Shown here piece by piece: positions 1-12,684 of a stretch of DNA of 64,000 nucleotides; position 1 is the stretch's first letter; every line of letters begins with the position of its first letter. The position numbers and the translations under genes were made by a program. The notes beneath the pieces were generated by a model. The model searched no databases and was not told where the DNA came from. It saw nothing but the letters and a program-made list of their open reading frames with translations. Source of the DNA: Gadus chalcogrammus (taxonomy: Eukaryota; Chordata; Actinopteri; Gadiformes; Gadidae); NCBI RefSeq assembly GCF_026213295.1, contig NC_079416.1, forward strand, positions 192,001 to 256,000, in the 5' to 3' direction.

Positions 1-59
1 ACTATGAAACGCTGACGTTGTATCAAAGCGTTACAGCAGTAGCAGTGGCATTTGAAAGG

Positions 60-75
60 TGAACCCACTACTTCT
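60..75. repeat. Target-site duplication, left copy (LINE)
   Basis: The 16 bases TGAACCCACTACTTCT are repeated exactly at 3017-3032. The left copy abuts the LINE poly-A tail, seen as poly-T. Confidence 0.9.
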
Positions 76-474
76 TTTTTTTTTTTTTTATACTTTATTG
101 TAGGATCATTTGTTATTCTGATGAGTTATTTTTACATTGACATCAACCTACAAACATTTTTTTTTTTTTATATATATATTATATATATAATAAAAAAATA
201 AAAAAATAGGTAAATAAATAAATAAACAAAACAACAAATCAATACAATAATGATAAATAATATATATATATATACACATACACATACATATATACATGTA
301 CATCCACACACACATGCATAGGCCTACATACAAACATATGTATCAGTACACATACTACATATAAAAAAAGATAATAATCATAATAATAAAATAAAAAACA
401 CATACAGTATATATATACACAAGTTAACTCTTCCAGCTCTTCACGACTATCTTCAGAACATTAATAATAATAGT

Positions 475-1504
475 TTAATTATAATCCATATATGTTAACC
501 ATTTATTACATCGTTTCAGAAACTCAATTTCTAGATTTCTAGTTATATAGGTTATTCTTTCCATTTCTAAAATATTATTTATATTTGACTTCCAGTTTTT
601 AAAAGATGGTGGAGTAGGTTTTAGCCAGTTCCTTGTTATTTGTTTCATTGCTGCTATCCTAAGTATCCTAAATAAGTATTTGTCTCTTTCTGATATGAGT
701 TCATCCGGTGTTACACCTAGAATAAAGCATTTTGGTTCAGGTACCTGGTTAATTTGGAAAATATTCGAAATATAATTTGTAATCTGTTTCCAGAAGGTAT
801 TTAGTGATGGGCAAAAGTAGAAAACATGTGAATGGTCTGCATTATTTTCCCCACAGTTTCTCCAACACTCTGATGAGTTTGATGTCTTAATCTTTGATTG
901 TATTTTTGGTGTGATAAAGAATCTTGTGTATATTTTCCATGCGTACTCCCTCCAAAACCTAGAGTTTGTTGTTTTATGTGTTGTTCCATAAATGTTTTCC
1001 CAGTCCTCTTCTTTTAACTGTCCCTCTAATTCTAAGTTCCACTTCAATGCCACAGTGTCTTGTGTTTCATTGTTTTCTTGTAGTATTTTATATATTTTAG
1101 AAAGTGTATTCTTGATGTCAATATTATAGTTTTTATATATAAATTCATATCATAAATTGTACTAAGGGATGCTGCTCATGAATGCCTGCTCTTTTTTGAA
1201 AGGTTTTTATATAGTTTCTAAGTTGTAAATATTTGTAGAAATTTGACTGGACTAGATCATATTTCTTTAAAATAACATCAAAGGGATTTACTTCATACTT
1301 GGTTATTATTTGTGAATATATTTGTAGTCCTTTTAAGGACCAGACTTTTAAGACATTGTCCATTTTGTTTGGTTTGAAATCTGGATCCCATGCCATTTCT
1401 CTAAGATAGAATAATTCCTTATTTATATCATGTTTTTTACAAATTTGTTTCCAAGTACATAAAGTATTGTTAATCCATCTATTTTGTCCTTTCAGTTGTG
1501 TCAT
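475..1504 (-). pseudogene. L1-like ORF2 C-terminal region, fragmented
   Basis: Two open pieces (1145-1504 and 475-1053) continue the LINE after the palm, in different frames. The distal piece has a Cys/His cluster, 'CWRNCGENNADHSHVFYFC', matching the C-terminal zinc-knuckle-like segment of vertebrate L1 ORF2 proteins. The stops between the pieces show the copy is not translated as one protein. Confidence 0.75.
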
Positions 1505-1514
1505 ATCTTTTCTA

Positions 1515-3016
1515 TCAATGAATGGTAATGTTTTTTATTGAAAATAGAGTTTGTTCCTTTTCTATCGGAAGCCACTTTGCTTTAATATTATCACTAGTCC
1601 ATTTCATTATGTTATTTATTTGTGTGGCATGAAAATAGGTTTGGAGGTCTGGAAGTGCTAGTCCACCATGTTCTTTCGATTTTATTAATGTTTTGAATTT
1701 GACCCTTTTCCTTTTGTTATTCCAGATAAAATTAGTTATTATGCCATTCCATCTTTTAAAACTTTGAGAAGGAATTGATGTTGGCAGGTTCTGAAAAAGG
1801 AAAAGGAATTGTGGAAGTACCATCATTTTAATTGTGTCTACTCTACTAAAAAGAGAGTTCGGTATAGTTTTCCACCTGTTCAGATCCTGTTTGATTTTGT
1901 TCTCTAGATTCTGATAATTAACTTCATGAACTTTACTTAAATCTTTATGGATTATTATTCCTAAATATTTCAGTTTATCTTGGTTCCACTTAAATCTGAG
2001 GTTTCCTTTAGAGTAATCTGTCAATTGTTTATCTATGCATATAGACTCACATTTATTTTCATTAATTTTGTATCCTGAATGGTCACTGTATTCTTTTATT
2101 GTTTCCATTAGTTCTGGGAGTGAGTGTTCAGGGGAAGTAAGATATAAAATAATGTAATCTGCATACAATGCTAATTTATGACATTCTTGCCCTATAGTTA
2201 ATCCCTTTATGTTGTCTTGTTGCCTGATTGCTTCAGCAAGAGGTTCCATACACATAGCAAAGATCAGCGCTGACATTGGGTCCCCTTGTCTAGTTCCCTT
2301 ATGAATTTGAAAGCGTCTTGATAGGGTGCCATTGACTCTCACTTGAGCAACTGGGTTTTTGTACATTAATTCTAACCATGAGATGAAATTGCTGTGAAAT
2401 CCAAATGCTTTTGCTGTTTTGAAAATATATGGCCACAGTACTCTATCAAAAGCTTTTTCCGCATCTAGTGTTAATAGTAGTAAATCCTTATTATGTTTTT
2501 GGGAAAAGTCAATTATGTTAAGAGTACGTCTTACATTGTCAGATAGGAATCTATTACAGATAAAACCAGTTTGGTCACTATCAATTAAGTCTGGCAGGAT
2601 GTCCTTAAGTCTATTTGCTATGATAGAAGTTAATATTTTTTGGTCTGTGTTTAATAATGATATTGGTCTATAAGAGGATGTATCCATTTTTTCTTTCCCG
2701 TCTTTATAAATAACTGTGATCACAGATGAGTTCCATGTTGATGCCCACACACCTGATTCTAAGGCAAAGTTATAGGCGTTTAGTAATAGAGGTATCAATA
2801 ATTCTCTGAAATCTTTATAAAATTCATTGGTGTACCCATCGTCTCCTGGAGCCTTATCTGTTTTTAGTTTCTTAATTTGTTGTGATATTTCCTCTTCCGT
2901 TATTCTTTTTATGAGATTAGTGTTTTGCAGTGATGAGACTTGTTTTAAATTTAGTTTCTCAAGATATAATTCAGTTCTTACTGAGTTTATTTTGTCCGTT
3001 TCATCTTTGTACAGTT
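1515..3016 (-). pseudogene. L1-like reverse transcriptase, N-terminally truncated
   Basis: The frame stays open from the truncation point (about 3016) to 1515 and holds, in order, the 'KAPGDDGYTNEFYKDF' block, 'NTDQKILTSIIANRL', motif A 'LDAEKAFDRV', motif B 'GTRQGDPMSALIF', and the motif C position 'LYADYIILY'. RT motif C is normally YADD or FADD. Here the second aspartate, one of the catalytic metal ligands, reads as tyrosine, so the enzyme should be inactive. After the palm comes the L1-type 'FIWNNKRKRVKF...GGLALPDL' block. No natural start remains. Confidence 0.85.
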
Positions 3017-3032
3017 TGAACCCACTACTTCT
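3017..3032. repeat. Target-site duplication, right copy (LINE)
   Basis: Exact second copy of the 16-base direct repeat at 60-75. It marks the 5' truncation point of the L1-like element. Confidence 0.9.
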
Positions 3033-5300
3033 GAATCTAAATTGAGCCTATATTGTCCCTGGCGAGCAGATGTATTGCTAATCCATTTCTTATCTATAAA
3101 CCCAAAAAGATGAAAAAAGGGAAATAACAATGTTAAAATTTGTATGTTAAATATCACTTCTTTGTAACCGTATCTGGTTCCAACAGTTACCTTCATTATG
3201 CTACCCGATTGTCCTACACTAACTATGTATATTGGATGACCTAATCTTCATTTATTCTACGTAGTGTTCGCATTTGATGTTGTCCACACTTTGATTCACT
3301 CCTATGTACATTGCATACCACATCAAACGTGTATACGCCTTATTCTCTTCCTTTTGCATACCACATCAAACGTGCATATGCTTTAGCAAAGTGAAGTAAA
3401 GTAAAACGCAGTTTTATCTTTACTTATTTATAGCTATACATGTCCCGGACACGTCCATTACTATTTCCAAAACAGTTTTTTTTTTTACGGAGGTCCCAGA
3501 CCTAACTATACCATTACATGAACAGTATTTATTATTATAATATCTAGTTTTTTGTTGGTCAACATCAAATCGATACATTAATTCAACCTTTTAATCCTGA
3601 CCCACTTGAATTCTACCCGAAGGAGCCCGTGATTGTGAATTCTCCCGGAGCCTCCCATTGAGCTCCACCGTCACCACCTCAGAACACTGCAGGAACGATT
3701 AGTCGATTAACGCGTGGCTCGGAGGCTCCCAAGGAGCGCCACAATCCAACGTCTGACACCAAGTGTATGGGGAATCTTGAGCCAGGTCAATTAAAACTGT
3801 CTAAACTAGGTAGAATAAGAGTCATCCGAACTCACAACAATTATGCACATCTGGGTATTAAATATAGGGTGATATTCTAAAACAAAACAAAAACTGAACC
3901 TAAAAGAAAAATTCAGAATTTATTGGGTGAAGCAAATGTTATTGCAAGTTAATTATAATGAACCATTTTCTAATTGTCTTAGTTTTATATGTGGTATGCT
4001 TTCAATATCCCCTCGTGTATGTAACAGTCGAGTAACCTCCATTATTTTGGTGGCTCTGACACACAAGAGGACATTCACACATGGTATATGAATCCACCAT
4101 TTGTCTTCATTTTATATTTTTACTTATTTTCTTTTTATTATTATTATTATTATTATTATTTTACACATTCTTAGGAAAAGCACGAACGAAGATGCATCAT
4201 AACATGCATCAACAGACCTAAAAATAAGCATATTATTCAACAATTTGAGACCTGAGATGGGATTTCTTCCTGCGGAGCCCTTCATTTTCTAAAGGGTCCG
4301 GAGAGAGGTCCGCTGAGTGGCCAAGAGTTCTTACACATTCAGAAGTGTTGCTGAAGACAGCTGCCTCACAACAAACCAAAAGCCTTTGTTAACCATGTGG
4401 TCATCTAAGTCATCATTCCTTAAGATGTCATAAATATGGGGTTGGCCGTTCCTTATCACTTGCGTCTCTGCGCTTCTCTGGGGATCAAGGATAACGGGCC
4501 CAAACCAACACAGGACAACAAAGGAACAGAGTGAGAACTGATTTCCACTAACCTCAAAGGATATTGAACGAACCTGCAGAATAACAGGGTGACAAGACCA
4601 CATGGGAAAATACAAACATACAAAACTTAAATTTGTACATTAACAAAATATCTTAATATTAAAAATCTGCATTTCAATATCAGGCATCATACTTCTGTTG
4701 TTACCGGAACGTTGTCAGTTGGGGACAGTCAGGGTTACGTAAGGCTGTGCGGTTTGGTTGACCATTAAACTGGTTGTGATATATTGTAATAATCGAGTAT
4801 CCACTGTCTTGGCGTGTAATGAAACACGTATATTGTCAATCATAATTAGGATGTATTATGGATTACATTTTATTGTACCTATGTAATTTAATTGTAAATA
4901 TTGCCAATTATTAACCATAGATTATGTGAAGACTTTTATTAAAATATTGTTATTTTCATAATTTGTAAGGAAATATATATTTTATTCTTTCATATTTTGG
5001 TACTTTGGACCTCGTCAGGTCTGTTGAACTATGCATTTATACCGCTTGTCCTCAGGATCCTCTATTGGGGGGGACTCTTCCGCTCTCCTACGAGGCAGGT
5101 TATCCCAGAATTCTCCTAATAAGAATCCCCAGGCCTGGATAATCCCCGGACTTCTGTGGACGAGCGGTATGCATGCTATGGACAACTTTAAAGGCTAACC
5201 GTTCATGATGGAGTTTCGATAATTATTCCTATCTTAAGATCACCGTGTAACCGCGTACAGGGATCCTGTTTGGTGTAAGACCCCTGGGTTGGTGTCCTTT
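3033..5300. other. Intergenic, no gene recognised
   Basis: No convincing coding region. It holds two short direct repeats of 'GCATACCACATCAAACGTG' (about 3316 and 3356), a (TTA)n tract near 4134-4160 and AT-rich spacer. The segment about 3600-3800 has mixed composition suggestive of an old repeat, but I could not name it. Confidence 0.5.
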
Positions 5301-5872
5301 TCCGTCTGTACTTCCTGAGAAGGCTGGGGTCTTTCAACATCTGCAAAAAACTACTGCAGATGTTTTACCAGTCTGTGGTGGCCAGCGTGCTCTTTTATGC
5401 TGTGGTTTGCTGGGGGGGAAGCAGCAGGAGGAGAGACGCTGGTCGAATGGACAGACTGGTGAGGAGTGCTGGCTCAGTAGTGGGAACAGAGCTGGACTCT
5501 CTGGTGACAGTGGCAGAGAGAAGGACCCTTGACAAACTGCTGTCCATCCTGGACAACACCCACCACCCTCTGCATGACACCTTCACCAGGCAGAGGAGTG
5601 TTTTCAGTGGCCGACTGCTGTCCCAGTCCAGCTCCACTAATAGACTAAAAAACTCTTTCGTCCCCCTGGCCATCAGACTGTACAACAGCTCCCAGTAAAG
5701 GCAGGGAGGACAATAGATAACAACAATGGACATTTTATTTATTTATTTATTTATATTTATTTATATCTGTATTTTTGCACATCCATCTGCACTGTTTTTA
5801 TGTGTGTTTTCGGCTGCTACTGGATACTTGAATTTCCCCCGGGATTAATAAAGTATATATCTATCTATCTTT
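5301..5872 (+). mobile_element. L2-like LINE 3' end
   Basis: Only the last part of a LINE is present. A frame starting near 5301 gives 'LYFLRRLGSFNICKKLL', then 'FYQSVVASVLFYAVVCWGG' and ends with 'NSFVPLAIRLYNSS' before the stop at about 5698; these are characteristic of the C-terminus of fish L2/CR1-like LINEs. After the stop the 3' UTR runs through 'CCCGGGATTAATAAAGTA' into a short (TATC)n tail at 5859-5872, the usual L2-type ending in fish. The reverse transcriptase core is missing, so the copy is inert. Confidence 0.8.
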
Positions 5873-7326
5873 TGTAGGACTTCTTTCGGTTCTGGAATCT
5901 GGCTTTCCTAATTGGTCAATACAAGATAATGCATGCATATTGGTGGTACAACATTATATCTATTGCAATCGCTCCAATGGAAGCAATAGTTGACCTTTGA
6001 AAATCTCACGCAGTGTTATTCAGTTTATTCGTATGCAGTAGCTGATTATAGCAGAATTTAACCCATGTACCTTTAATATTCGCAAAAAACGTATTGTAAT
6101 TGTGTCTACAGCAGTTGAGCTAACTCCCTCCTTGGGCACCGTTTAAAACCATGTGCACCATTTATTAATTAGACATATTATTCTAGCAGTTGAACCTCGT
6201 CTATTTGAACCAGCCTGGTTCTCTACCTGTCTTGCTACACAAAGCGCATGTTGAATAGACAGAAGGGCTCAGCAACCTGAAAAAAATAATTACTGTCAGT
6301 GTTTGGCATTCGTTCTTATACTGCCATTTCCTGGAGAGAGAGAGAATTAAGACCAATGCAGAGAAGTAAAAAGATGAGTGTTTGGCAACTATAATGCTTG
6401 TGTTGCCACCTCCTAAAAAGAAAAGAGAATTAAGATTGATGCACAGAAGTAAAATGATGATCGTGGGCAACTGATCGTTGTGTTGCCACTCCCTGATTAG
6501 AAAAGAGAATATTTGTAGTAATGTTAACGTTTAAAATTATGAATGTCGGGCATCCATTACTGCTCGGGTTGCAAAGGCCTGACGAGAAAAGAGAACAAAT
6601 TTAGTACAAATGCAAGACATTTGTAGATCGTTTAAACTATCAATGTTGGTGAATCAAAAAACATTGATTACAACTTACACAAATATTTGCGTGTTTTGCC
6701 GATATCAACTAGGGATTGGCTCCCTGTATTTCAGCACCCAGACACACAGACCCTCAAATATACAAACACATATACCAAATTTACATTCTGGTTCCAACAT
6801 ATTACCAGGTGTTAGGGGTGGGAGGGGGCAAGGGGGAGAAAGAACAATGAGATAAGACTTCAATTTAACTGACAATAGTAAGGGGTTTAGTCTCCTTCAT
6901 TAAGCAATGTAAATAAGGCAGTGTGTGGTAGAGAGCGTTTGAAGGTACAGCCTAGGTGTGTTCCTCTTTAAGTTGCAGGGCTGTGTGATCTGCAGGGAAA
7001 TCAATAGGTCGTTGTCTATCAAGTTGATGTGGCATAGGTGTGTATATAAATGTATTAGATCCCTCTGATTCAGTATGAATATTAAAGTCAAGAGGGGTTT
7101 TGAACGGCTATTTAATTAGCCTATTGTTGCAAGGCAAATTTGGTCTCGTCTGGTGGGGGCAGACAATTAAGGGGATTCTTGAGCTGGATGAGGGGAAAAA
7201 CAGTAGATCGGCTACTTGGAAAGCTGGGGGTCGTCTAGTTGGGACTTATAATAGTTATATTCTTGTGGTACATTTGGAGATGTTGAGATGTAATTGGGAA
7301 TAATCTCGTGTTAACGAGTAGGGGGC
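5873..7326. other. Intergenic with degenerate tandem repeat
   Basis: No gene recognised. Between about 6300 and 6600 a loose unit of 80-95 bases recurs three or four times, marked by 'GTTGCCAC' followed by 'AGAAAAGAGAA'. The rest is AT-rich spacer. Confidence 0.45.
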
Positions 7327-8096
7327 ACTACCAAGAACTACAAATATGGCTGCGGTGCAAACTACATGCGTATCAGCCGATAAAAGAAACTTTCTGAGTT
7401 CTATCTGTTCGGCTGATATTTGGGGTACCTTATGGCATAAGGCTATCACAAGGCTACCGCATTTTGCGCTCTCAGTACACTCTTTCTCCGCGCTGTGTGT
7501 ACATGTATATATACACAGATAGTCCTATGTGTTCCTCGGATGATAAGGGGAACTACAAATAGAAGTTATCGTTGTTAAAAATAGCGACAGAGAGAGAGAT
7601 GTGTCGTGGGAGAGGCTGGGTGTTGGATTTACGAGGAGTCTTTAGGCGGGAGGAAGAGACGAGGAGGAGATCTACGAAGGGGGACCGAAGGGAGGGGAGG
7701 TTGGATTCACTACCAAGAACTACAAATATGGCGGCTGGGCATACTACATACGTATCAGCCGACTACAGAAACTTCTGAGTTCTATCTGTCCGGCTGAAAA
7801 CTGTGGTACCTTATAGCATAAGGCTACCACTTAACCGCAATTTGTGTTCTCAATAGACTGTCTCTGCGCTGTGTGTACATTTATATGTACACAGATAGCC
7901 CTATGAGATCCTTGGATGATAAGGGGAACTACAAATAGAAGTTATCGTTGTTAAAAATAGCGAGAGAGAGAGAGAGAGAGGTGTCGTGGGAGGGGTGGGG
8001 GTTGGTCTTTATGAGGAGGTTCAGGCGTGAGGAAGAGACGAGGAGGAGATCCATGAAGGGATATCGGAGGGAGGGGAGAGGGGGGGTTGGATTCAG
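7327..8096 (+). repeat. Two tandem copies of a ~382-bp unit
   Basis: The block beginning 'ACTACCAAGAACTACAAATA' at 7327 starts again at 7709. Both copies run through the same landmarks ('TATCAGCCGA', 'CAGATAG', 'GATAAGGGGAACTACAAATA', a GA run, 'GAAGAGACGAGGAGGAGAT') and end at 'GTTGGATTC'. The second copy has a longer GA run and scattered substitutions. Open frames over the GA-rich part are compositional and I do not call genes. Confidence 0.85.
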
Positions 8097-8466
8097 AGCT
8101 ATTCTCTGGGGAAGGGGGGGGGTCTTTATGGGGGGGGGGGTCTTTATGAGGGGGGGGGTGGGAGACAGGGACAAAAGGATGGGGAAGGAATTTACGGGGT
8201 GAGGGAGGGACTACCTTTAGACAGGCAGGCAGACAGAGAAAGAGCGAGGAATTGGGAGTTACAAGATTGTACAAAGTTAATTACTTTTCCATATTGAAAC
8301 TGTGGAACAACCTTCCTGGTTGCCCAAAAGTAATATGTCTGTACAAACAAAGTGGATTTACAGATATTATCACATGTATACATAAATATTGTTCTCCCAT
8401 AGATGTTGAATGCTATTAGTTCCAAAATTATAGCCAAAATATTATGTGTCCAGAAACTATTGCTTT

Positions 8467-8628
8467 ACCGATGGTTTTCAACTTATTGCTATGGATTTAT
8501 TGATTCGTAGAGGATGAGAGAGGGAGAGGGAGGGAGGGAGAGAGAGGGAGAGGAAGAGGGAGAGAGAGGGATGGTTACCGATGGTTTTCAACTTATTGCT
8601 ATGGATTTATTGATTCGTAGAGGATGAG
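8467..8628. repeat. 52-bp direct repeat around a GA-rich spacer
   Basis: A 52-base block starting 'ACCGATGGTTTTCAACTTAT' at 8467-8518 is repeated at 8577-8628 (offset 110), with purine-rich GAGAGG sequence between. This looks like local slippage or unequal exchange. A G-rich tract lies just upstream at about 8115-8165. Confidence 0.8.
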
Positions 8629-8862
8629 GGCACTTAATGAGCGTGCGGAAACTGTAGTTATGATCTAGATATTGATATTTAAATCAAAATCAAACTAAAT
8701 ACTTCAAATATTGGAATGAAATATACAATATAATACTTCCAGCTATTGACTAGTGAAATGTGACAATTATACTTGCACCATTGGCTGAATAAGTAGCTGC
8801 CAAAAAATTGTTATCATTTGAAACAGATGGATCTTTAAGGGAATATATTTATGGAGAGAGAA

Positions 8863-8870
8863 CATATTTC
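8863..8870. repeat. 8-bp target-site duplication, left
   Basis: CATATTTC directly precedes the terminal GGTAACC of the palindromic element and recurs directly after the other end at 14933-14940. Confidence 0.88.
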
Positions 8871-8929
8871 GGTAACCCTTCCTTTTACAGTCCCCTAATT
8901 ACTAGGTATTTACCCGGTACATACATGGT

Positions 8930-9110
8930 AAATTATAGTGTATTACTGGGTAATTACCACTGGTAATAAGAAGGTAAATACAGAGGTAGTTACCCGGTAA
9001 ATCATAGTGTATTACTGGGTAATTAGAAGGTAAATACAGAGGTAGTTACCCGGTAAATCATAGTGTATTACTGGGTAATTACCACTGGTAATAAGAAGGT
9101 AAATACAGAG
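8930..9110. repeat. Terminal GGTAATTACC minisatellite, left
   Basis: Short units containing 'GGGTAATTACCACTGGTAAT' and 'GTTACCCGGTAAAT' repeat about three times. The core GGTAATTACC is self-complementary. The right arm has about four related units at 14590-14890, so the arms differ in copy number here. Confidence 0.75.
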
Positions 9111-9486
9111 GAATTACAGCTGATGTACCAAGTAAAACCTCCACTATTGCCCATCAACTCAACTAAGTAGCGTGTAGTTGTAACTGTTTTAGGTTGGTAA
9201 TAACTCCGATATTGTGTACTTCCTAGGAAATTAGGCAACCAATTCTTAGAAACACCTATTATCCAAGGTTTATGTTGGTAACAGCCCAAATTTAATGATG
9301 TATCTAGAAATTAGCATAGTACTTTCCAATAAAATACTTTTTCTTAGTTATTATTCATAGCTACACCCATTTAGAAAGGGTTTATTCAGTTTACCACTAT
9401 GGAATTACTTACCTGGTAACAACCTCTGCAGGAAGTTTTCCTCTGGTGTCATGGTACATCTTCTTAAATACTGGGTACAAAGCCGT

Positions 9487-10600
9487 TTGTTTCCATGGTA
9501 TTACCAGGTTCTTACCATATCATTTATAATAGATACATTCCATTGTCCATGCAGTCAACACAAACTTGTACCATGTACGTTCTGCGACGTTACCAAGTAA
9601 AACACGACAATTTACCCAGTAAGTAAGCTGAAACTGTACTGTAAAAGGAAGCCTCGTTTGTTTCCATGGTATTACCAGGTTCTTACCATACAATTTGTAA
9701 TACATTATTCCCTTTTCCATGCAGTCAACACAAACTTGTACCATGTACGTTCTGCAACGTTACCAAGTAAAACACGACAATTTACCCAGTAATTAAGCTG
9801 AAACTGTACTGTAAAAGGAAGCCTTGTTTGTTTCCATGGTATTACCAGGTTCTTACCATATAATTTGTAATACATTATTCCCTTTTCCATGCAGTCAACA
9901 CAAACTTGTACCATGAACGTTCTGCGACGTTACCAAGTAAAACACGACAATTTACCCAGTAAGTAAGCTGAAACTGTACTGTAAAAGGAAGCCTCGTTTG
10001 TTTCCATGGTATTACCAGGTTCTTACCATATAATTTGTAACACATTATTCCCTTTTCCATGCAGTCAACACAAACTTGTACCATGTACGTTCTGCGACGT
10101 TACCAAGTAAAACACGACAATTTACCCAGTAATTAAGCTGAAACTGTACTGTAAAAGGAAGCCTCGTTTGTTTCCATGGTATTACCAGGTTCTTACCATA
10201 TAATTTGTAATACATTATTCCCTTTTCCATGCAGTCAACACAAACTTGTACCATGTACGTTCTGCAACGTTACCAAGTAAAACACGACAATTTACCCAGT
10301 AATTAAGCTGAAACTGTACTGTAAAAGGAAGCCTCGTTTGTTACCATGGTATTACCAGGTTCTTACCATATAATTTGTAATACATTATTCCCTTTTCCAT
10401 GCAGTCAACACAAACTTGTACCATGTACGTTCTGCGACGTTACCAAGTAAAACACGACAATTTACCCAGTAATTAAGCTGAAACTGTACGGTAAAAGGAA
10501 GCCTCGTTTGTTTCCATGGTATTACCAGGCTCTTACCATACAAGTTGTAACTGGTTATTCCCTTTTCCATGCAATCAACACAAACCATATATGTTCTGCA
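9487..10600. repeat. Seven ~170-bp tandem units, left arm
   Basis: 'TTTCCATGGTATTACCAGGT' recurs with period 170 (about 9487, 9657, 9827, 9997, 10167, 10337, 10507); the 10337 unit has TTACC in place of TTTCC at the start. Each unit contains CTGTAAAAGGAAG, the same string found just inside the element terminus, so the units may carry internal copies of a transposase-binding site (inference). The repeated ~69-codon open frames are a by-product of the period and are not genes. Confidence 0.88.
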
Positions 10601-10863
10601 ACATCGTTCACCAGTAGTTAAGCATTTTAATTGTTGTTATAAAACCCCAAACCACTGTTGATGAAAGACGTATTAAAATTAAACAAAATCAAAGGCTTAT
10701 CTTTCAAACAATGCATATCTCACAAACAGGCACTGAACACTGAAGAAATCGGACAAACAAAAGAGCCGTCCACATCAACTCAATTTAAATGTTACTGATG
10801 GTGTTTTCATAAAACACATGACAGTGTTATGGCAAGTGACCACAAGGAAGACTGCTTCAACCT

Positions 10864-11060
10864 CTACAATTTGAATAAGTGGTGAATGCCATGCAGCAAT
10901 CTGCCTATGGGAGCATCTTCGTGGTCATTCGCAAACCAATGAGTCCACTCGATGAATGAGAGATGACTCTTTAGTGTCTTCTCTGTGAGGTATCCCTGCA
11001 GTCTCCACATCTGGGATTTGAAGGCTGGCCAAGACCTGACCAGGTACTTCCAAATCTCCC
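10864..11060 (-). CDS. Exon-like 65-codon frame, left arm copy
   Basis: On the minus strand a pyrimidine-rich stretch ends in CTTGAAG (a splice-acceptor look-alike), followed by 65 codons including the stop. The peptide is Trp/His-rich ('EIWKYLVRSW', 'IEWTHWFANDHEDAP', 'GRLLHGIHHLFKL') and ends at TAG 10864-10866. I do not recognise the family. It looks like the last exon of a protein, either a captured host exon or the tail of a lost transposase. The right arm has the same frame with a few substitutions and no stop or indel. No start codon or upstream exon was identified. Confidence 0.5.
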
Positions 11061-11763
11061 CTTCAAGAATCAGAAGACAAGAAAATAAACATTAGGACTG
11101 TCAATTAATTAACATTTCTAGAACATGTAGAAGTCAAGGATTATTTTGTTTATCAGTTAAGAAAGGATGCTGGTCCTCTGGCCATTGTGTTTGGTCATAT
11201 TGAAAAGAGAAAAAGGCATAGCCATAAATACAGTTAATAGGACGGGAGGGGACAGGCAGTCAGCTCCGGTTAGCCCTTTAGCATCGAGCTAGCGGAGCTT
11301 CTGTCATTCAAATAACTCGGACATGTTGTTTAAAACCTATAGCACCCAATTTATTAAAATATCCGGATTTAATCGGGGTCTCTCCCATAAGTACAGTTAA
11401 TAGGATGGGAAGAGACAGGCTCTGTTAGCCCCGGTTAGCGCGATGCTAAAGAGCAGCTCTACCGGAGCATGCCACCTCAACAGGTGCAAGTTAGCCTCCG
11501 GTTTGATATTCGCCGGATATTCGGTTTACCACCCAATCGGATTCATCAACATAAGTGCAATACATTACGGGCTTAGTATGTTGAGGACGGTTTAGGACAC
11601 CATATCGCGAAAAATCACAAACACATGTTGTCGCCATCGATGTCTGTGCAACTACGTCATTTACGTTCTCTGGCTGCTACCTGTTTTAGGGACCGTCAAC
11701 AAGTTACACTCACCGACTGGTGGCAGAGACGTTACCATGGAATTGTTTCTGGAAATAAATCAT

Positions 11764-11981
11764 ATAAAATAACATAAAAATCACAAAAAAATACATTTTG
11801 TCACCTGATTGTAGTAGTAGTTGCCAATGGTGGGCTGCTACTTACTGCAGGTAACTTTGCTAATATATTGCATTATTGTTAAACGGGATGCAATTAATAA
11901 TTTCAAATATAGTTTGGTAAATTTTTCGAATATTAAACTATTAACTGCATTATGATTAACTATATTGCAATATATTTGTGT
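11764..11981. other. Loop of the giant palindrome
   Basis: AT-rich sequence with no counterpart in the other arm. It is the only clearly non-palindromic part of the element. No coding signal was seen. Confidence 0.6.
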
Positions 11982-12684
11982 GATTCATTTCCTGAAACAA
12001 TTCCATGGTAACGTCTCTGCCAACAGTCGGTGAGTGTAATTTGTTGACGGTCCCTAAAACAAGTAGCAGCCAGAACGTAAATGACGTTGTTGCACAGACA
12101 TTGATGGCATGTGCTTTGTGATTTTTCGCGTCCTAAACGATACGGTGTCCTAAACCGTCCTCAACATACTAAGCCCGTAATGTATTGCACTTATGTTGAT
12201 GAATCCGATTGGGTGGTAAACCGAATATCCGGCGAATATCAAACCGGAGGCTAACTTGCACCTGTTGAGGTGGCATGCTCCGGTAGAGCTGCTCTTTAGC
12301 ATCGCGCTAACCGGGGCTAACAGAGCCTGTCTCTTCCCGTCCTATTAACTGTACTTATGGGAGAGAGCCCGATTAAATCCGGATATTTTAATAAATTGGG
12401 TGTTATAGGTTTTAGACAACATGTCCGAGTTATTTGAATGACAGAAGCTCCGCTAGCTCGATGCTAAATGGCTAACCGGAGCTAACGGCCTGTCCCCTCC
12501 CGTCCTATTAACTGTATTTATGGCTATGCCTTTTTCTCTTTTCAATATGACCAAACACAATGGCCAGAGGACCAGCATCCTTTCTTAACTGATAAACAAA
12601 ATAATCTTTGAGTTCTACATGTTCTAGAAATGTTCATTAATTGACAGTCCTAATGTTTATTTTCTTGTCTTCTGATTCTTGAAG

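Larger units (their letters stand above)
76..3016 (-). mobile_element. 5'-truncated L1/Tx1-like LINE
   Basis: A non-LTR retrotransposon lies on the minus strand. Both ends are defined by a 16-bp target-site duplication (TGAACCCACTACTTCT at 60-75 and 3017-3032). The 3' tail appears as a poly-T run on the plus strand directly after the left copy, followed by AT-rich simple sequence. The body encodes the reverse transcriptase palm and the L1-type C-terminal region; the endonuclease and ORF1 are absent because of 5' truncation, which is normal for target-primed reverse transcription. The frame is broken into at least three pieces. Clade assignment to L1/Tx1 rests on the C-terminal texture and is by eye. 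Confidence 0.88.

Noticed and set aside
9520..10588. Series of ~69-codon open frames starting 'MVQVCVDCMEKG'
   Set aside because: They repeat with the 170-bp tandem unit and appear identically in the mirrored arm. They are products of repetition, not genes.
9487..10600. CRISPR array
   Set aside because: Repeats are contiguous 170-bp units without unique spacers, in a eukaryotic setting.
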